From Cerrena zonata (Eukaryota; Basidiomycota; Agaricomycetes; Polyporales; Cerrenaceae), in assembly GCA_038087015.1 (NCBI GenBank), contig JASBNA010000007.1, positions 62,001-126,000 of the forward strand: a DNA stretch of 64,000 nt. Direction: 5' to 3'. Each line of letters starts with the position of its first letter. Within the stretch, counting starts at the first letter, position 1. Below, piece after piece: positions 10,501-21,162 of the stretch. The notes beneath the pieces were generated by a model. The model did no database searches. It saw nothing but the letters and a program-made list of their open reading frames with translations, and had not been told where the DNA came from. Position numbers and translations under genes: made by a program.

Positions 10501-13500
10501 ATGGGGAAGGGATGGAGACTTGCAAAATGGGTTAAACTACGTGTTTCATCACCCGATATGTTGTTTGTTGCATGCACAGTTCGTGCAATTGTGGTTCCGG
10601 ACCTGTTCGTTCCTATTATTCTTGGTATGCCGTGGCTTGCAAAAAATAAGATCATTGTTGATCACGAACTTCGGTGTTGCATCCACAAACCGTCTGGAAT
10701 CGATATTCTACTACCAGGTCCTGGTCCTACCCCACCACCCCTCAGCATCGACGAGCGTCGATCACTCCTTCGGGAAACTGTCATTGCTCAACAGGACGCC
10801 GCTTCTCTCTCGTTTGAAGAATATCAACTTCAACAGAACGCGATTCGTGGATACCAATGTGATGTTATCCGTGAATTACATCTATGTGCAAATTTACCTC
10901 CTCCCTTTATCACGAAAGAGGTAACTGTCATTGCCGCGATTAAAAGTTGGATCGAGGTGCTGGCCTCGCTTGATCGACTTGCTAAAGAGGACGCTGCCAT
11001 GAGGGCACGCTTCCCTGAATGTTTTCCTAATGACATCCCTCATTACAATAGCCTACCCAACAACGTTTACCATCGGATTCACCTCATCGACGCTAATAAG
11101 ATTATTAGCCGACGGACTTACAGCTGCCCTAAACAGCTACGGGACGTCTGGCTGTCTATGCTTGAGGAGCACCTTGCCGCTGGTCGTATCCGACCGTCTT
11201 CCAGTCCTTACGCATCCCTTTCCTTCATTATTCCCAAATCTGACCCAATGTCGCAATCTCGGTGGGTAAATGACTACTGTATTCTCAACAGCAACACCGT
11301 CCCCGACCGCCATTCTCTGCCTACTGTTCAGGAAATCCTTGCCAACTGCAGGCGAGGAAAGATCTGGGGTAAGATGGACATGATGAATGCATTTTTTCAG
11401 ATGAAGATGCATCCGGACGACATTTGTTTGACTGCGGTTACAACGCCCTTCGGTGCATACGAGTGGCCAGCTATGCCTCAGGGACTCTCTAATGCACCTG
11501 CTACGCATCAGCGTTGAATGTTCGCGGCGTTACACCCATACATTGGTAAAATCTGTCACGTTTATCTTGATGACATTATAGTGTGGTCTAACAGCCTCGA
11601 GGAACATCGAGTTAACATTGCGTTGGTTCTTCAAGCATTGAAGAACGACTCTCTTTTCTGCTCGCCCAAGAAGACGACACTATTCTGTTATGAGCTTGAT
11701 TTCCTAGGTCACCATATCTCTCTGCGTGGCATCGAGGCCGACGGTAAGAAGGTTCAGTGGATAATGGACTGGCCTACTCCCAGGACACCTACCGAAGTTC
11801 GAGCATTTCTAGGACTTGTTTGGTACATCTCTAACTTCCTACTGGCTTTGGCGCAACACACGGTGATTCTGAACCCGCTCACCACAAAGGAAGCCAAGAG
11901 AGATTTTATCTGGACTGCTGCGCACACGATTGCTTTTGAAGCTGTAAAGACGCTTGTCACTGGCCGCGAGTGTCTCACCGTTATCGACCACTGTAACATG
12001 GGCGACAACAAAATTTTTGTCTTCTGCGATGCTAGCGACTACTGTACTGGTGCTGTCCTCACCTATGGACCCACTCTGGAAACCGCTTGCCCTGTTGCTT
12101 TTGAGTTGCAACAACTGAAGGGTGCTGAACTTAATTATCCGGTCCATGAAAAGGAACTCCTTGCCATCATACGTGCCTTAAAGAAATGGCGTGTCGATCT
12201 CATTGGCATGCCGATCACCGTCTACACTGACCACTGCACCTTAGAAAATTTTGGTTCTCAGAAATTACTCTCTCGTCGACAAGCTCGCTGGTCTGAGCTC
12301 CTCTCTCAATACGACTACGAAATCGTATATTTACCTGGCGCTGACAACACACCTGTGGATTCCATGTCTCGGTATCCCGGTATGGCTGATGCTGCAACTT
12401 GTGCCGCTGTCGCTCCGCTTCAACTGGTCTCTTCATCTCTAGCTCGTAGGAGGCATGAGGTTGTTCCCACAGTTGCTTCAACACATATTGCTCCTGACCC
12501 TACGTTTTTGACGAAGCTATGTGATGGCTACAAGGAGGACAAATGGTCCTCTTGACTTGCTGATCTGCTGTGGGATGAGGTCTCGAAGTCGGCTGCCTTG
12601 GAGAAGCATGGCTTGGAGATGGATATTTTACGGGACACTCCCTCATTGTCAGCGCTACACAAGGGATGGCTCGACGGCATATCATGCAATGGTGTGGCTG
12701 TTATAAACGGTCTACTATATGTGGGTGATCGTCTGGTTGTCCCTCGTACTGGCGACCTGCATGAAACGGTTTTTCGTCTTGCTCATGACTCGTTGGGACA
12801 CTTTGGGTCTGATAAGTCTTATGCCGCAATCCGAGACTCTTTTTACTGGCCACATATGCGTAAGGAGCTGGAATCACTGTACCTGCCAGCCTGCGAACAC
12901 TGCCAACGTAACAAGTCCCTGTCTAGGAAACTGACTGGTCCACTTCACCCCTTGCCAATCCCTGATAAACGTGGTTCTAGCGTTGCCATCGACTTCATTG
13001 GTCCCTAACCAGAGGACAACGGCTTTAATGCGATCTGCACTATGTCCGATCGTCTCGGCGCTGACTTTCGCCCAATCCCTACCCGCACGGACATTTCGGT
13101 GGAAGATTTTGCTCAGCTATTCTTCACACATTGGTACTGCGAAAACGGGTTGCCTTCTGACATCGTATCCGACCGCGACAAACTGTTCATCTCTCGTTTC
13201 TGGAAAGCCCTGCATCGACTGACTGGTGTCTCTCTCAAAATGTCATCTTCGTATCACCCTGAGACCGACGGCTCTAGCAAGCACTTTAACAAGACGGTCA
13301 TCCAATCCTTGCGATTCCATGTCGCTCGGAACCAAACTGGTTGGGCAAAGGCCCTCCCTTTGGTTCGTTTCAACTACATGAACACTGTCAACGCTTCGAC
13401 GGGTTTCACACCTTTCCAGCTTCACCTCGGACAATCCCCTCGGATTATTCCGCCTCTCATCCTTCCTGCTAAGAATTCACCTCTAGCTGGGGATCTTGAT

Positions 13501-13908
13501 GCTAATGCGGCTGCTCAACTACTATCTGACATAGAAACTGACGTTCTCGAGGCACAGGACAACCTCCTTTTGGCGAAAACCAACCAAGCACATCATGCAA
13601 ACAAGTCTCACTCACTGGAGAATGTTTACAAAATTGGGGATCGGGTCCTGCTCTCCACGTTCCATCATCATTGGGAATTCATGCAACATGGCGATAAGCG
13701 TGTCGCAAAATTTATGGTTCGCTATGATGGCCCTTTTACTATTGCTCAGGCTTGGCCCGACTCTTCCGCTTACACCTTGGACTTACCTGATGGCCTCCAC
13801 ATTTTCCCAACGTTCCATGCTTCGCTCCTGTGTCCCTTCATCGCCAACAATGATGATTTATTCCCTTCTCGTTGTCCTGCGCGAAACAAGTTTCACCCAG
13901 AATCATGA
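10501..13908 (+). pseudogene. pol of gypsy element 1: RT, RNase H, integrase (three in-frame stops)
   Basis: A single frame runs through 10501-13908 with stops at 11515-11517 (TGA), 12553-12555 (TGA) and 13006-13008 (TAA). RT is at about 11000-11760, with the catalytic motif CHVYLDDIIVW near 11560. RNase H (about 11998-12370) shows FCDASDYCTGAVL, ELLAIIRALKKW and the TDH motif. The integrase zinc region (HDSLGHFG...CEHCQRNK) lies at about 12785-12915. The DDE core includes DFIGP (just before the TAA), VSDRDKLF and ETDGSSKHFN. The late integrase segment GDRVLLS is near 13640. The first stop splits RT directly upstream of the YLDD box, so no active polymerase can be made by normal translation. 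The stops fit single transitions from coding codons. Confidence 0.9.
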
Positions 13909-14595
13909 AGAAAACAGACAATTATGCACCATTTCTTACCTTTTACTTTCATTTTATATATCTTACTTTGATATGTTTACTTACGATAAGAATCTTTTCT
14001 ATGCTACAGAACTATAAATAAATAAATAACTAAGTAGAACCTACCGGAACCTTCTACCAAAGTGATAGAACTTTGCGGAACCTTCCGTTTCCTTCTCACT
14101 CTTTCTATTCATTTCCCTTTCTTTCTATTGTTTTCCGAGACATTCTTTTGACTGCTTAGTAATAGACATTCTCACACTTTCCGCCACTTTCCAGAGACTT
14201 CCGAGGCTCCTGATTGGCTGCTCAAAAGTGGGCATTTTAGTATATATAGAGGTCCGAATCCTGCATGTACTTTAGCTACTTTGCTCCCCTTGAACAGTTC
14301 AAGTGGTATTCAAGACAAGTTTTCCCCACAAGTTATAAGTTTAGGACCTAAGTTGGTCCCTCTTCAAGTTATATTCAGTATTATTGGACTTTTGACAAGT
14401 TCATCATCAGAGCATAGCTGCTCATCGTCATCAGTACCCCTATCCCGTCGAAGACATTACAATCGAACTCGAGTGTACTTCAAACCCCTCAAATCAAACG
14501 AACAACAGGGATAGTCGACGTAACGTCTCGTCCACAATTCTCTGTAGGAAGGACTGTTCTATTCTAAGGTTTACATCTTAAACTTTTAGAGTATT
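13909..14595. other. Insertion separating integrase from chromodomain; candidate solo LTR
   Basis: The pol frame stops at 13908 and resumes in the same frame at 14596, so roughly 690 bp are extra. The segment is non-coding and promoter-like: a TATA-type TATATATAGA at 14241-14250, repeated GGAACCTTC blocks near 14048-14085, then a T/C-rich leader. That layout resembles an LTR of another retroelement. I could not define TG...CA ends or a target duplication, so the exact borders and identity are unsure. Confidence 0.4.
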
Positions 14596-14832
14596 CATCT
14601 TTTCCCACGACATCGTGCTCATGAGGAGCCTGGACCTGTTGTCACGCCTGACGGCGCACATGAACATGTGGTTGAGCGCATTATCGACCGCAGACAGCGA
14701 GGCCGTGGTTGGCAATACTTGGTAACTTGGAAGGGATATGGACCCGACCATAACCAGTGGATGCCTGGTCGCAAGATTGATGACCTCGCTTCTTTGGATA
14801 CTTACCTTCTCGAGAACGGTCTCACGGTCTGA
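14596..14832 (+). pseudogene. C-terminal chromodomain of gypsy element 1 integrase
   Basis: 79 codons including the stop, in the same frame as pol. The core reads VERIIDRRQRGRGWQYLVTW, followed by KGYGPDHNQW and a final helix ending DTYLLENGL. The aromatic positions of a chromodomain (Y/W in YLVTWKGY and the W of NQW) are present. In chromoviruses this domain directs integration toward methylated-histone chromatin. It is cut off from integrase by the preceding insertion. Confidence 0.85.
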
Positions 14833-15020
14833 TTGTCCCCCCCTTTTTTTTTCTACACATGGTCACTTTTCTCTCCTTTGTCGTTTGTTTTGTTTTACAC
14901 ATGGTCACCTTTCTATCCTTACCTTGCTTACTTATGTCCCATTTTTTTTTTCTGCCTTCCATTGCGTATTCCTCCTTCCTTTATCTCTCATTTTCTGATT
15001 GCCTTTCACTTAAATTTCAT

Positions 15021-15032
15021 GGTGGGGAAGAG
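15021..15032 (+). other. Polypurine tract of gypsy element 1
   Basis: GGTGGGGAAGAG lies directly before the 3' LTR. It is the expected plus-strand DNA primer site for reverse transcription, and its position sets the LTR start at 15033. Confidence 0.75.
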
Positions 15033-15317
15033 TGTAACCCTGCTGGGTTACAGCTCGCCACAACACCTTCCCGATTAGGATACTTCCATTCTCCCCACTC
15101 GTTACCTCAGCATCCACACTTGTACTTATAGTCGAGCTCTGTCCTTTGTTAACTCTAGTTTATGCTCCCTCCGTCGCTTCCGTTAACAAAGGTACTATTT
15201 TACATTCCTATTATCTGTAGAACTCTAGCTTACGCTCCCTCCGTTGCTTCCATTAACAAAGATATTTTGTGTCTGTTATTCTCCGTCTGATTCTAGTGAA
15301 GCCTCGCCAGGCTTACA
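15033..15317 (+). repeat. 3' LTR of gypsy element 1
   Basis: 285 bp, aligned to the 5' LTR without gaps. There are 11 differences, all transitions. It begins with the same TGTAACCC hairpin and ends GGCTTACA, followed by the TGATC target duplication. Confidence 0.92.
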
Positions 15318-15322
15318 TGATC

Positions 15323-15515
15323 TACATGATCCAAGGAGGAGCCCAAGTGTGATATATGTGTCAGATTGTGTGGTAAACAGATATACATAGTAGGTGATAT
15401 GCAAGTACATAGAATTGGGGCTTGAGGGGATAGATATTGCTCCTCTTCTGACAAATATTTGGGTTCTTGCTCCCAAGATTTATCAAGAACAATGGTTGTT
15501 AGCTCTTCAGATGGA
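15323..15515. other. Flank between gypsy element 1 and the hAT-like element
   Basis: Original host sequence displaced from the F-box gene's downstream region by gypsy element 1. A minus-strand reading frame (about 60 codons of it here, starting at the ATG at 15523) has no recognisable motif and runs on into the LTR, so I do not call a gene. Confidence 0.35.
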
Positions 15516-16015
15516 AAATGCATCAGGAAAAACCCAAATCACTTTTTAGTACTATAAAAGCACTATTGCTACTATTGGGCTACTATCAATACTATATTTT
15601 TTCTACAGTTACTAAGTTTATTAGCAGATTACTATTCTCACTATGCAAACTATATATCTTTGCATACACATATTGAAGATTCTAAATATTTCTTTTAATT
15701 TCTGTAAAAGTAATTCTAGAAATAGCTGTTAAATTATCTATAATTTGGATATATGGATATTATATTCAGAATCTCCTCAAAAATCCGGTTCTAATGATAT
15801 ATAATATGTCCCTATAATGTAGAGAAACAGCAAGGATTCTCCAGTTTTAAGTTGCTTAGTAGATTGAAGATAGTCTGGGACTAATCTAATCATATCTCGT
15901 GTTTCTGTGATCCGATCAGCACCGTTGAGATGGCGTCGGAAAGCCCCGGATCACGGCTTTCCAACGCCGTCTCAAGCGCCCTGTCACGTCGCCATTTGAC
16001 CTTGGAACTTCGCCC

Positions 16016-16056
<41 letters not shown>

Positions 16057-16609
16057 TCCCATGTCTCTTCTCCTTTTGCTGCTATTTCTTTTCATCCTAT
16101 CTTTGTTTGCTTTGTGTATGTACTTCACATTACCTTCTGGTACCCTATCTACCTATTCTCACTGCTTCTTGGTGCAGTATTCAATGTTCTGGTAAGTCAT
16201 TAAGCTATTTTACTTTCAATTAGACCTTCTGATATTCAAGTTCAAGTTTCCTTATCTTTGTCAACTCAATGTAAGCTCTTTTCATCTTCATATCTTCATA
16301 TCATCTGCTTATAAACCTTTTCAGTGCTATCTTTGTCTATATATCCCCTTTTGTTATTATTAGCACTATCTTGTTGTAATTATTTTACTGTATTTTATAT
16401 AAAATTGAGTTTTGCTGTGCTTTAATTTTGACTTGAGAGAAATGAAAACAGAGAGAAATGTTTCTAAAAAGTGCAAAATAGTAGAAAAATAGTGCTCTGA
16501 TAGTGCTCTGATAGTACTTTATAGTAAAGGGGGTTTGTAATTAGTAGATGTCTAACTATATAGCACTATATAGTACTAAATAGTAGATTGGGTTTTTCCT
16601 GATGTGCAT
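15516..16609. mobile_element. hAT-like non-autonomous DNA element, including imperfect 8-bp TSDs
   Basis: The element is 15524-16601 (1,078 bp). Its ends are inverted: CAGGAAAAACCCAAATC on the left and GATTGGGTTTTTCCTG on the right. Subterminal TAGTACTA / TAGTGCT motifs recur on both sides. The flanks AAATGCAT (15516-15523) and ATGTGCAT (16602-16609) agree at 6 of 8 positions. A CAG-type terminus and 8-bp duplication are hAT hallmarks. There is no transposase frame. Inside is a GC-rich hairpin (15926-15975) and a CT microsatellite, unlike the AT-rich ends, so it may have captured sequence. Confidence 0.6.
16019..16052 (+). repeat. (TC)n microsatellite
   Basis: About 17 uninterrupted TC units inside the hAT-like element. 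Confidence 0.95.
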
Positions 16610-19364
16610 GTTGGATGAATGTCACAGTCCATCTCGGAGCTACGCGGAGGTCGCTAGAAGAGAGAGAGAGGGAAGGGTAGGGATACGAGTCGGCGACTCG
16701 GGACCTGTAATGTAGATAGTTAAATACAAACGGGCTTGGCTTCAACTTATGTGTTGCACCTTTCTAGGATACAGCCCTGGGTTTCAGAGGTAGTGCGAGT
16801 CGGGGACGTCGGGGAAGTAGGAAACCTAAGATGCAGACGGAGGTAAGTAGGAACACTGGAATAGTCACTAGGATGTTTCACCGGATTACAGAGTGTCAAC
16901 TAGGAAGTCCTAGAAGACGAGTGAAGAAAGAGATGTTAAGACGGTGGACTAAACCAAAGTCAAGTCCTAGTCGGAGGAGTAGGGAATCACACGGGGATCG
17001 GAGGTATGAGGACGAATCAAAGTCAAGTTTCGTACTAAGGAAATACAGCGAGCGAGGCAAGTATTTATACTACAAGACTCCTATAAGGAATAGAGGACTT
17101 AGAGAAAATACGAAGGGGAGTGATGTGTGAATGGTGTGATAGGGATAGGGTCAGAATCATAGGACGTGTGGAAAGGTACGGGAGGAAAGAATATGAGGTA
17201 ATTAAACAAGAGATAAATGAGAAAGATATTATGGGGCTGATGATCGGAGGCCTATCGGTGATGTCGGGAAGGAAAGACATGTGGTAAGGAACTATCTAAA
17301 AGAATCAGCTATGATAAGAGACCATGGATCAGATAAAGGCAAAAGGGTAAAAGGATATCAAAGATAAAGTGGAGGGCAAGTCGGAGGGTCGGGGGTAAAT
17401 AGAATAAACAGAAGATGGAAGCATGGCAGAGGAAATGACTGTGGGAAGGATGAGTGGAGTACAGAATATTGGGCCGAGCTGGGGTTGACTAGGGTAGGTC
17501 GGGATTAGTAGGGATTAGGTACGTCATGTGATAGGGTTCTAGCATGGTTCTGACAATGAAGATGAGAGATGGCTTTTTGAGAAAATCAGTTTCCATAAGA
17601 CCTTGACTTGAGGGACCAAGTATGGGATCAATATTGATGGAAGTGTGATTAGCCAATTCTTCAGTCTGATCATTCATAACAAAGGATAGTGGGGGGTCAA
17701 GGCAACAAGTGTGTCCATGAGTCCTGTTCTCAGGATGAAAGGAGGTTCCGTGGGCTTCTACATTGGTCCAAGTGTGATTTGTACATATGTCTGGAGATTT
17801 TACATTGAGGTCAGTGTACTCAAGCAGGACTAACACAACCAGAGCATGACATAAGGCCACATTGAAGAGTAAGAGAAAGGAAGGTATGCAATGGCTGCCA
17901 TGAATCCTGGTAACCAATACAGGGTCATCATTCATGTTGATCCGCTTAAGGGCACCTAAACACCCAAGGTTAGTGTACATGTAACCGTACACATGGGATC
18001 TGATCGAATAGATGTACTTTTCTGGAGTCAGTCTGCAACTCTCTTTTGATGTTAACGGATACGCAGTCTGCTTAGATAGAAAGTGATATTGTGATGTTGA
18101 TAATGGAAATTGACCATCTTCTGCTGTCCCAGAGAAGCTTGGAAAGTTTGAGTACAGCAGTTCAACGAGAGAGGGGGGTCATAGTGACACCAAGTGCGAA
18201 CATGTATCGATTGGGGTGACCAGAGAGGTGCAGCAGGGTGATGACCGTAAGACACCTGGTATAATATATTCAGAGGTACCGAGATATTTGGTACATGGCA
18301 GCGTACAGTCTTATGAGAAGGATCCAAGGCGGAATAGAAGTGATGCTAGCAGGGGTGCATCTTGCTATAGAAGGCGAATCAAAATGAACAAGCGCAGTAC
18401 CAACAGAAGTGAGAGGATATTGCAGCAAGATTGAAGCATTGACAAATCATGATGATGAGACGGTAGGGGAAGCAGATAGCTATTGTGAAGGTCCTGTACA
18501 CACTCTAGTGATACAGCTTACACATATATGCAGAAAGGTCACAGGCAACCTGACAAAGAGTGGGTTTGTCAGTGTAGATCGTGGTGAGAGAATTTCGACG
18601 GGCGTACACAGTTCGTGTTCTAACCCCACCGAAAATATTCCTCAGAATCCCCACTCTATCTGAGCTATTATCAGCAAATAGTTGTATTGACTTATGCTCC
18701 GAGGTTCGCTAACAAAGAGGAAATTCGAGCTTGCAACACGGTACATTGGACTATCAACATGGTTTAACAGGGGTAGTCGAGCAAGGAGTTGAGGTCAGAT
18801 CACGGCTAGTGCCTGTTGAGAGCAATGGGAAGCTTGCAAGCCACAGTACTACATGGGATGAGTAGCATATATAGTTGGAGTGCATAGCTAGGGATCAGGG
18901 ATACAATGCTCACGGCGAATGTTCCTGTTACAAGCAAAGCATCTCAAGGGAAGGTGAGACATGATGCACCAGCTGGCGCGCCAATTCGTACAGGAGCAGT
19001 GGGAGGGTGCATTTGCATGAGTGGGTTGTGGCAGAGTGTCGATTCATTGGGGAGTGAGTGCGAAGGGATGCCTGAGACAGATGCTTGAGAGTACGGGAGA
19101 AGGAAAAGCAGCTGCGGAATCTGAGGCATGTCGTGCAAAGGTCTCAAGTGGTTTTGACGCTAATTGACAAGCATAGTTTCGCCCATGCAGATTCGCTTCC
19201 TTGAAAGCTATTGGAAGGTATGATGTAGAGCTATGTTCGGTAGAAGACCAGAGTTGAAGACATAAGATGCATTTGGCAACTAGAAGGGCTTAAGACAAGC
19301 AAAGCTACGACAGAGCCGAAAGATCCACAGAGTCAGGCAAGGGAAGAGTGTAGGTAGCCAGTCA
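16610..19364. other. Low-coding stretch; unsupported minus-strand frames at 17489-17992 and 18052-18327
   Basis: Mostly purine-rich sequence without recognisable genes. The minus-strand frame 17489-17992 (167 codons) has Cys/His-rich segments and a DPPLSF motif. A second minus frame, 18052-18327 (91 codons), contains a similar DPPLSL next to CC. The two could be fragments of one decayed gene or of a repeat. No start context, splice sites or family match supports a gene call. Confidence 0.3.
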
Positions 19365-20980
19365 AAGACTTCGGGCTCAGGCAAATTGAGCTCGAGTTTC
19401 ATGTTCAGAGATACAAGCACTGGATCGTGGCCTGAATTTTAGGCTTCATAAAAGTAAGGTCAAATTTTATAAAAAGTCTCTTACAAAACATGATTTTAAG
19501 CACCTAAAAATTGTCAAAAAATGCAGAATTTCAGCAAAATTTGATGAATCATAAAATCCTTAGCTAATTCAGACTTTTGTATCTAATTTTTAGACTTTAG
19601 AAATATTGAATTTTTGTTTATTTTTTGTTGGAGAAAAGTTTACTATGCAAAATTCAAAATTTTGATATACTTTTGTTTCTCCAAAAGTGATATAAAATTT
19701 AAACTGCTAATTTGGAAAGGTCAGTGATATTGCATACTTAAATATCTCTATCAGATAGTATAATTGACAGAGACTATGATTTACCAACAATAGTAGTCTA
19801 TATCTTCTCTCTAGGCTCTCTATTTATAACACTTTATTTTGATATATACAATTATATTATGATTTCTAGGGAAATAAAAGTGTATCAAGATTTTGAATTT
19901 TGCATAGTAAACTTTTCTCCAACAAAAAATAAACAAAAATTCAATATTTCTAAAGTCTAAAAATTAGATACAAAAGTCTGAATTAGCTAAGGATTTTATG
20001 ATTCATCAAATTTTGCTGAAATTCTGCATTTTTTGACAATTTTTAGGTGCTTAAAATCATGTTTTGTAAGAGACTTTTTATAAAATTTGACCTTACTTTT
20101 ATGAAGCCTAAAATTTGGGCTACGATCCAGTGAAGCAAGAGATGAGTAGGAGTGGAGTGGTCAGTCGTCCCAATCGTATTCTGACGTCCGGCACCCCGAT
20201 CGTTGACCCTCGATGTCCTACTCTTCTAGTCCCAACTACAGTAGTTGCCTACAGTCCGATGTCTTCATTATACCCACATCTCTTGGGCATCAAGGCGTTG
20301 ACTTAGGCAGCAAGGACTAGGAATTCGGCTAACTTCACACCCCGTACATCCGTCCTCACGTCAAGACCACCTCCAGCATGACACTGACAATATCCTCCGG
20401 TTGTCCCTCGCAGCGACCCTCTCCTCAGTCTTTAAACCTGCAAATGTTGTCCTGCACTCTGTTTTCCCTGCCTGCGAGTTTCTGTTGGCTCTCCTCCATG
20501 TCTGCTCTGACTCATTCGTCAAGTTTCTTTCTCTACAGGAACAAACATTCTGTACTCTACTACATAAAGCCCTCGAATGGATACTCTTCCCCCTCCTCAA
20601 TGTTCTACCCACTCTCTCACTCCAAGCTACTCACCGTTGAATACCCGGACTGCTTCTTACACCTCGAGGTTCTTGATCTACCATTTCTATCAGATGCAGA
20701 CTTGGGCAACAACTACTGGCACCGACTCATGCATTCTCTTCTGTTGCTTTCTCCGAGTCACCTCAAATGTTGAACATCCAGTCTACTAGTCTCTCTGGGA
20801 TGTATCTCGTATCGACTCAGTACTCCCCTTGCCCTTGCGCTAGTTTTCCTCAGCAGTCCTTTGTGGACATCTTCTCTTCGATCTCTAAGGCTTTATAGTC
20901 ACAAACATCAACATATGCCCCTTCTTCTGATGGCCCTCTCCTAGCAGGATCCATTGCAACTTCTATGCAACTATAAATCC
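19365..20980 (+). repeat. Unclassified dispersed repeat R1, copy C (split by element M2)
   Basis: The longest R1 copy. Removing 19418-20132 and one AAG rejoins the GAGATACAAGCAAGAGATGAG landmark found in copies A and B. It then matches copy A up to about 20355 (GGAATTCGGCTAAC, TCACACCCCGTACATCC) and copy B from about 20590 (CCTCAATGTTCTAC, CACCTCGAGGTTCT, CATCCAGTCTACTAG, CCTAGCAGGATC). So it contains both halves that are separate elsewhere, and is the best guide to the full repeat. Confidence 0.6.
19415..20135. mobile_element. Foldback/MITE-like DNA element M2 with 3-bp TSD AAG
   Basis: The element is 19418-20132 (715 bp) with long inverted arms. The ends are CACTGGATCGT and ACGATCCAGTG. 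The target duplication AAG (19415-19417, 20133-20135) is confirmed by the uninterrupted R1 copies, which show the empty site. CACTx ends with a 3-bp duplication fit the CACTA/EnSpm superfamily, which includes Plavaka in basidiomycetes; a Plavaka transposase remnant lies at 54787-56250. It has no coding capacity and is the full-length relative of M1. Confidence 0.88.
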
Positions 20981-21162
20981 ACAGTACCATATTCTACCAA
21001 GCCTTCAATTGGATTGACCCATATCACAAGGTACCGTGCTCACAGACAGGGGTTGTTTTTTGAGGTGATTGAGACTTGTACTACTTGTACACTTTTCTGA
21101 AGTTCTGGTTTATCTCCAGCTTACTTACAGTCCCCGTCATTCCGACCCACTTGGGTTGGTTA
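20981..21162. other. Short non-coding flank
   Basis: No feature seen between the R1 copy and the presumed Helitron start. Confidence 0.4.

Larger units (their letters stand above)
8570..15322 (+). mobile_element. Ty3/gypsy chromovirus-type LTR retrotransposon 1 (complete, inactive), including TSDs
   Basis: The element proper is 8575-15317 (6,743 bp) on the plus strand, flanked by a perfect 5-bp target duplication TGATC (8570-8574 and 15318-15322). Both LTRs are 285 bp and run TGTAACCC...GGCTTACA. The internal order is gag, protease, RT, RNase H, integrase, chromodomain, which is the Ty3/gypsy order. It cannot be active. Gag is interrupted by a foldback element, the zinc knuckle has a frameshift, gag/protease and pol are out of register near 10500, pol contains three stops, and an insertion separates integrase from the chromodomain. 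The LTRs differ at 11 of 285 positions, so it is older than element 2. It landed just downstream of the F-box gene. Confidence 0.93.

Noticed and set aside
14738..15131. Overlapping hydrophobic frames (77-90 codons) before the 3' LTR of gypsy element 1
   Set aside because: Produced by T/C-rich sequence; the real feature is the chromodomain frame ending at 14832, then the polypurine tract and LTR.
17489..18327. Two minus-strand frames considered as exons of one gene
   Set aside because: No splice sites that join them in frame, no family motif, and surrounding sequence is repeat-like.
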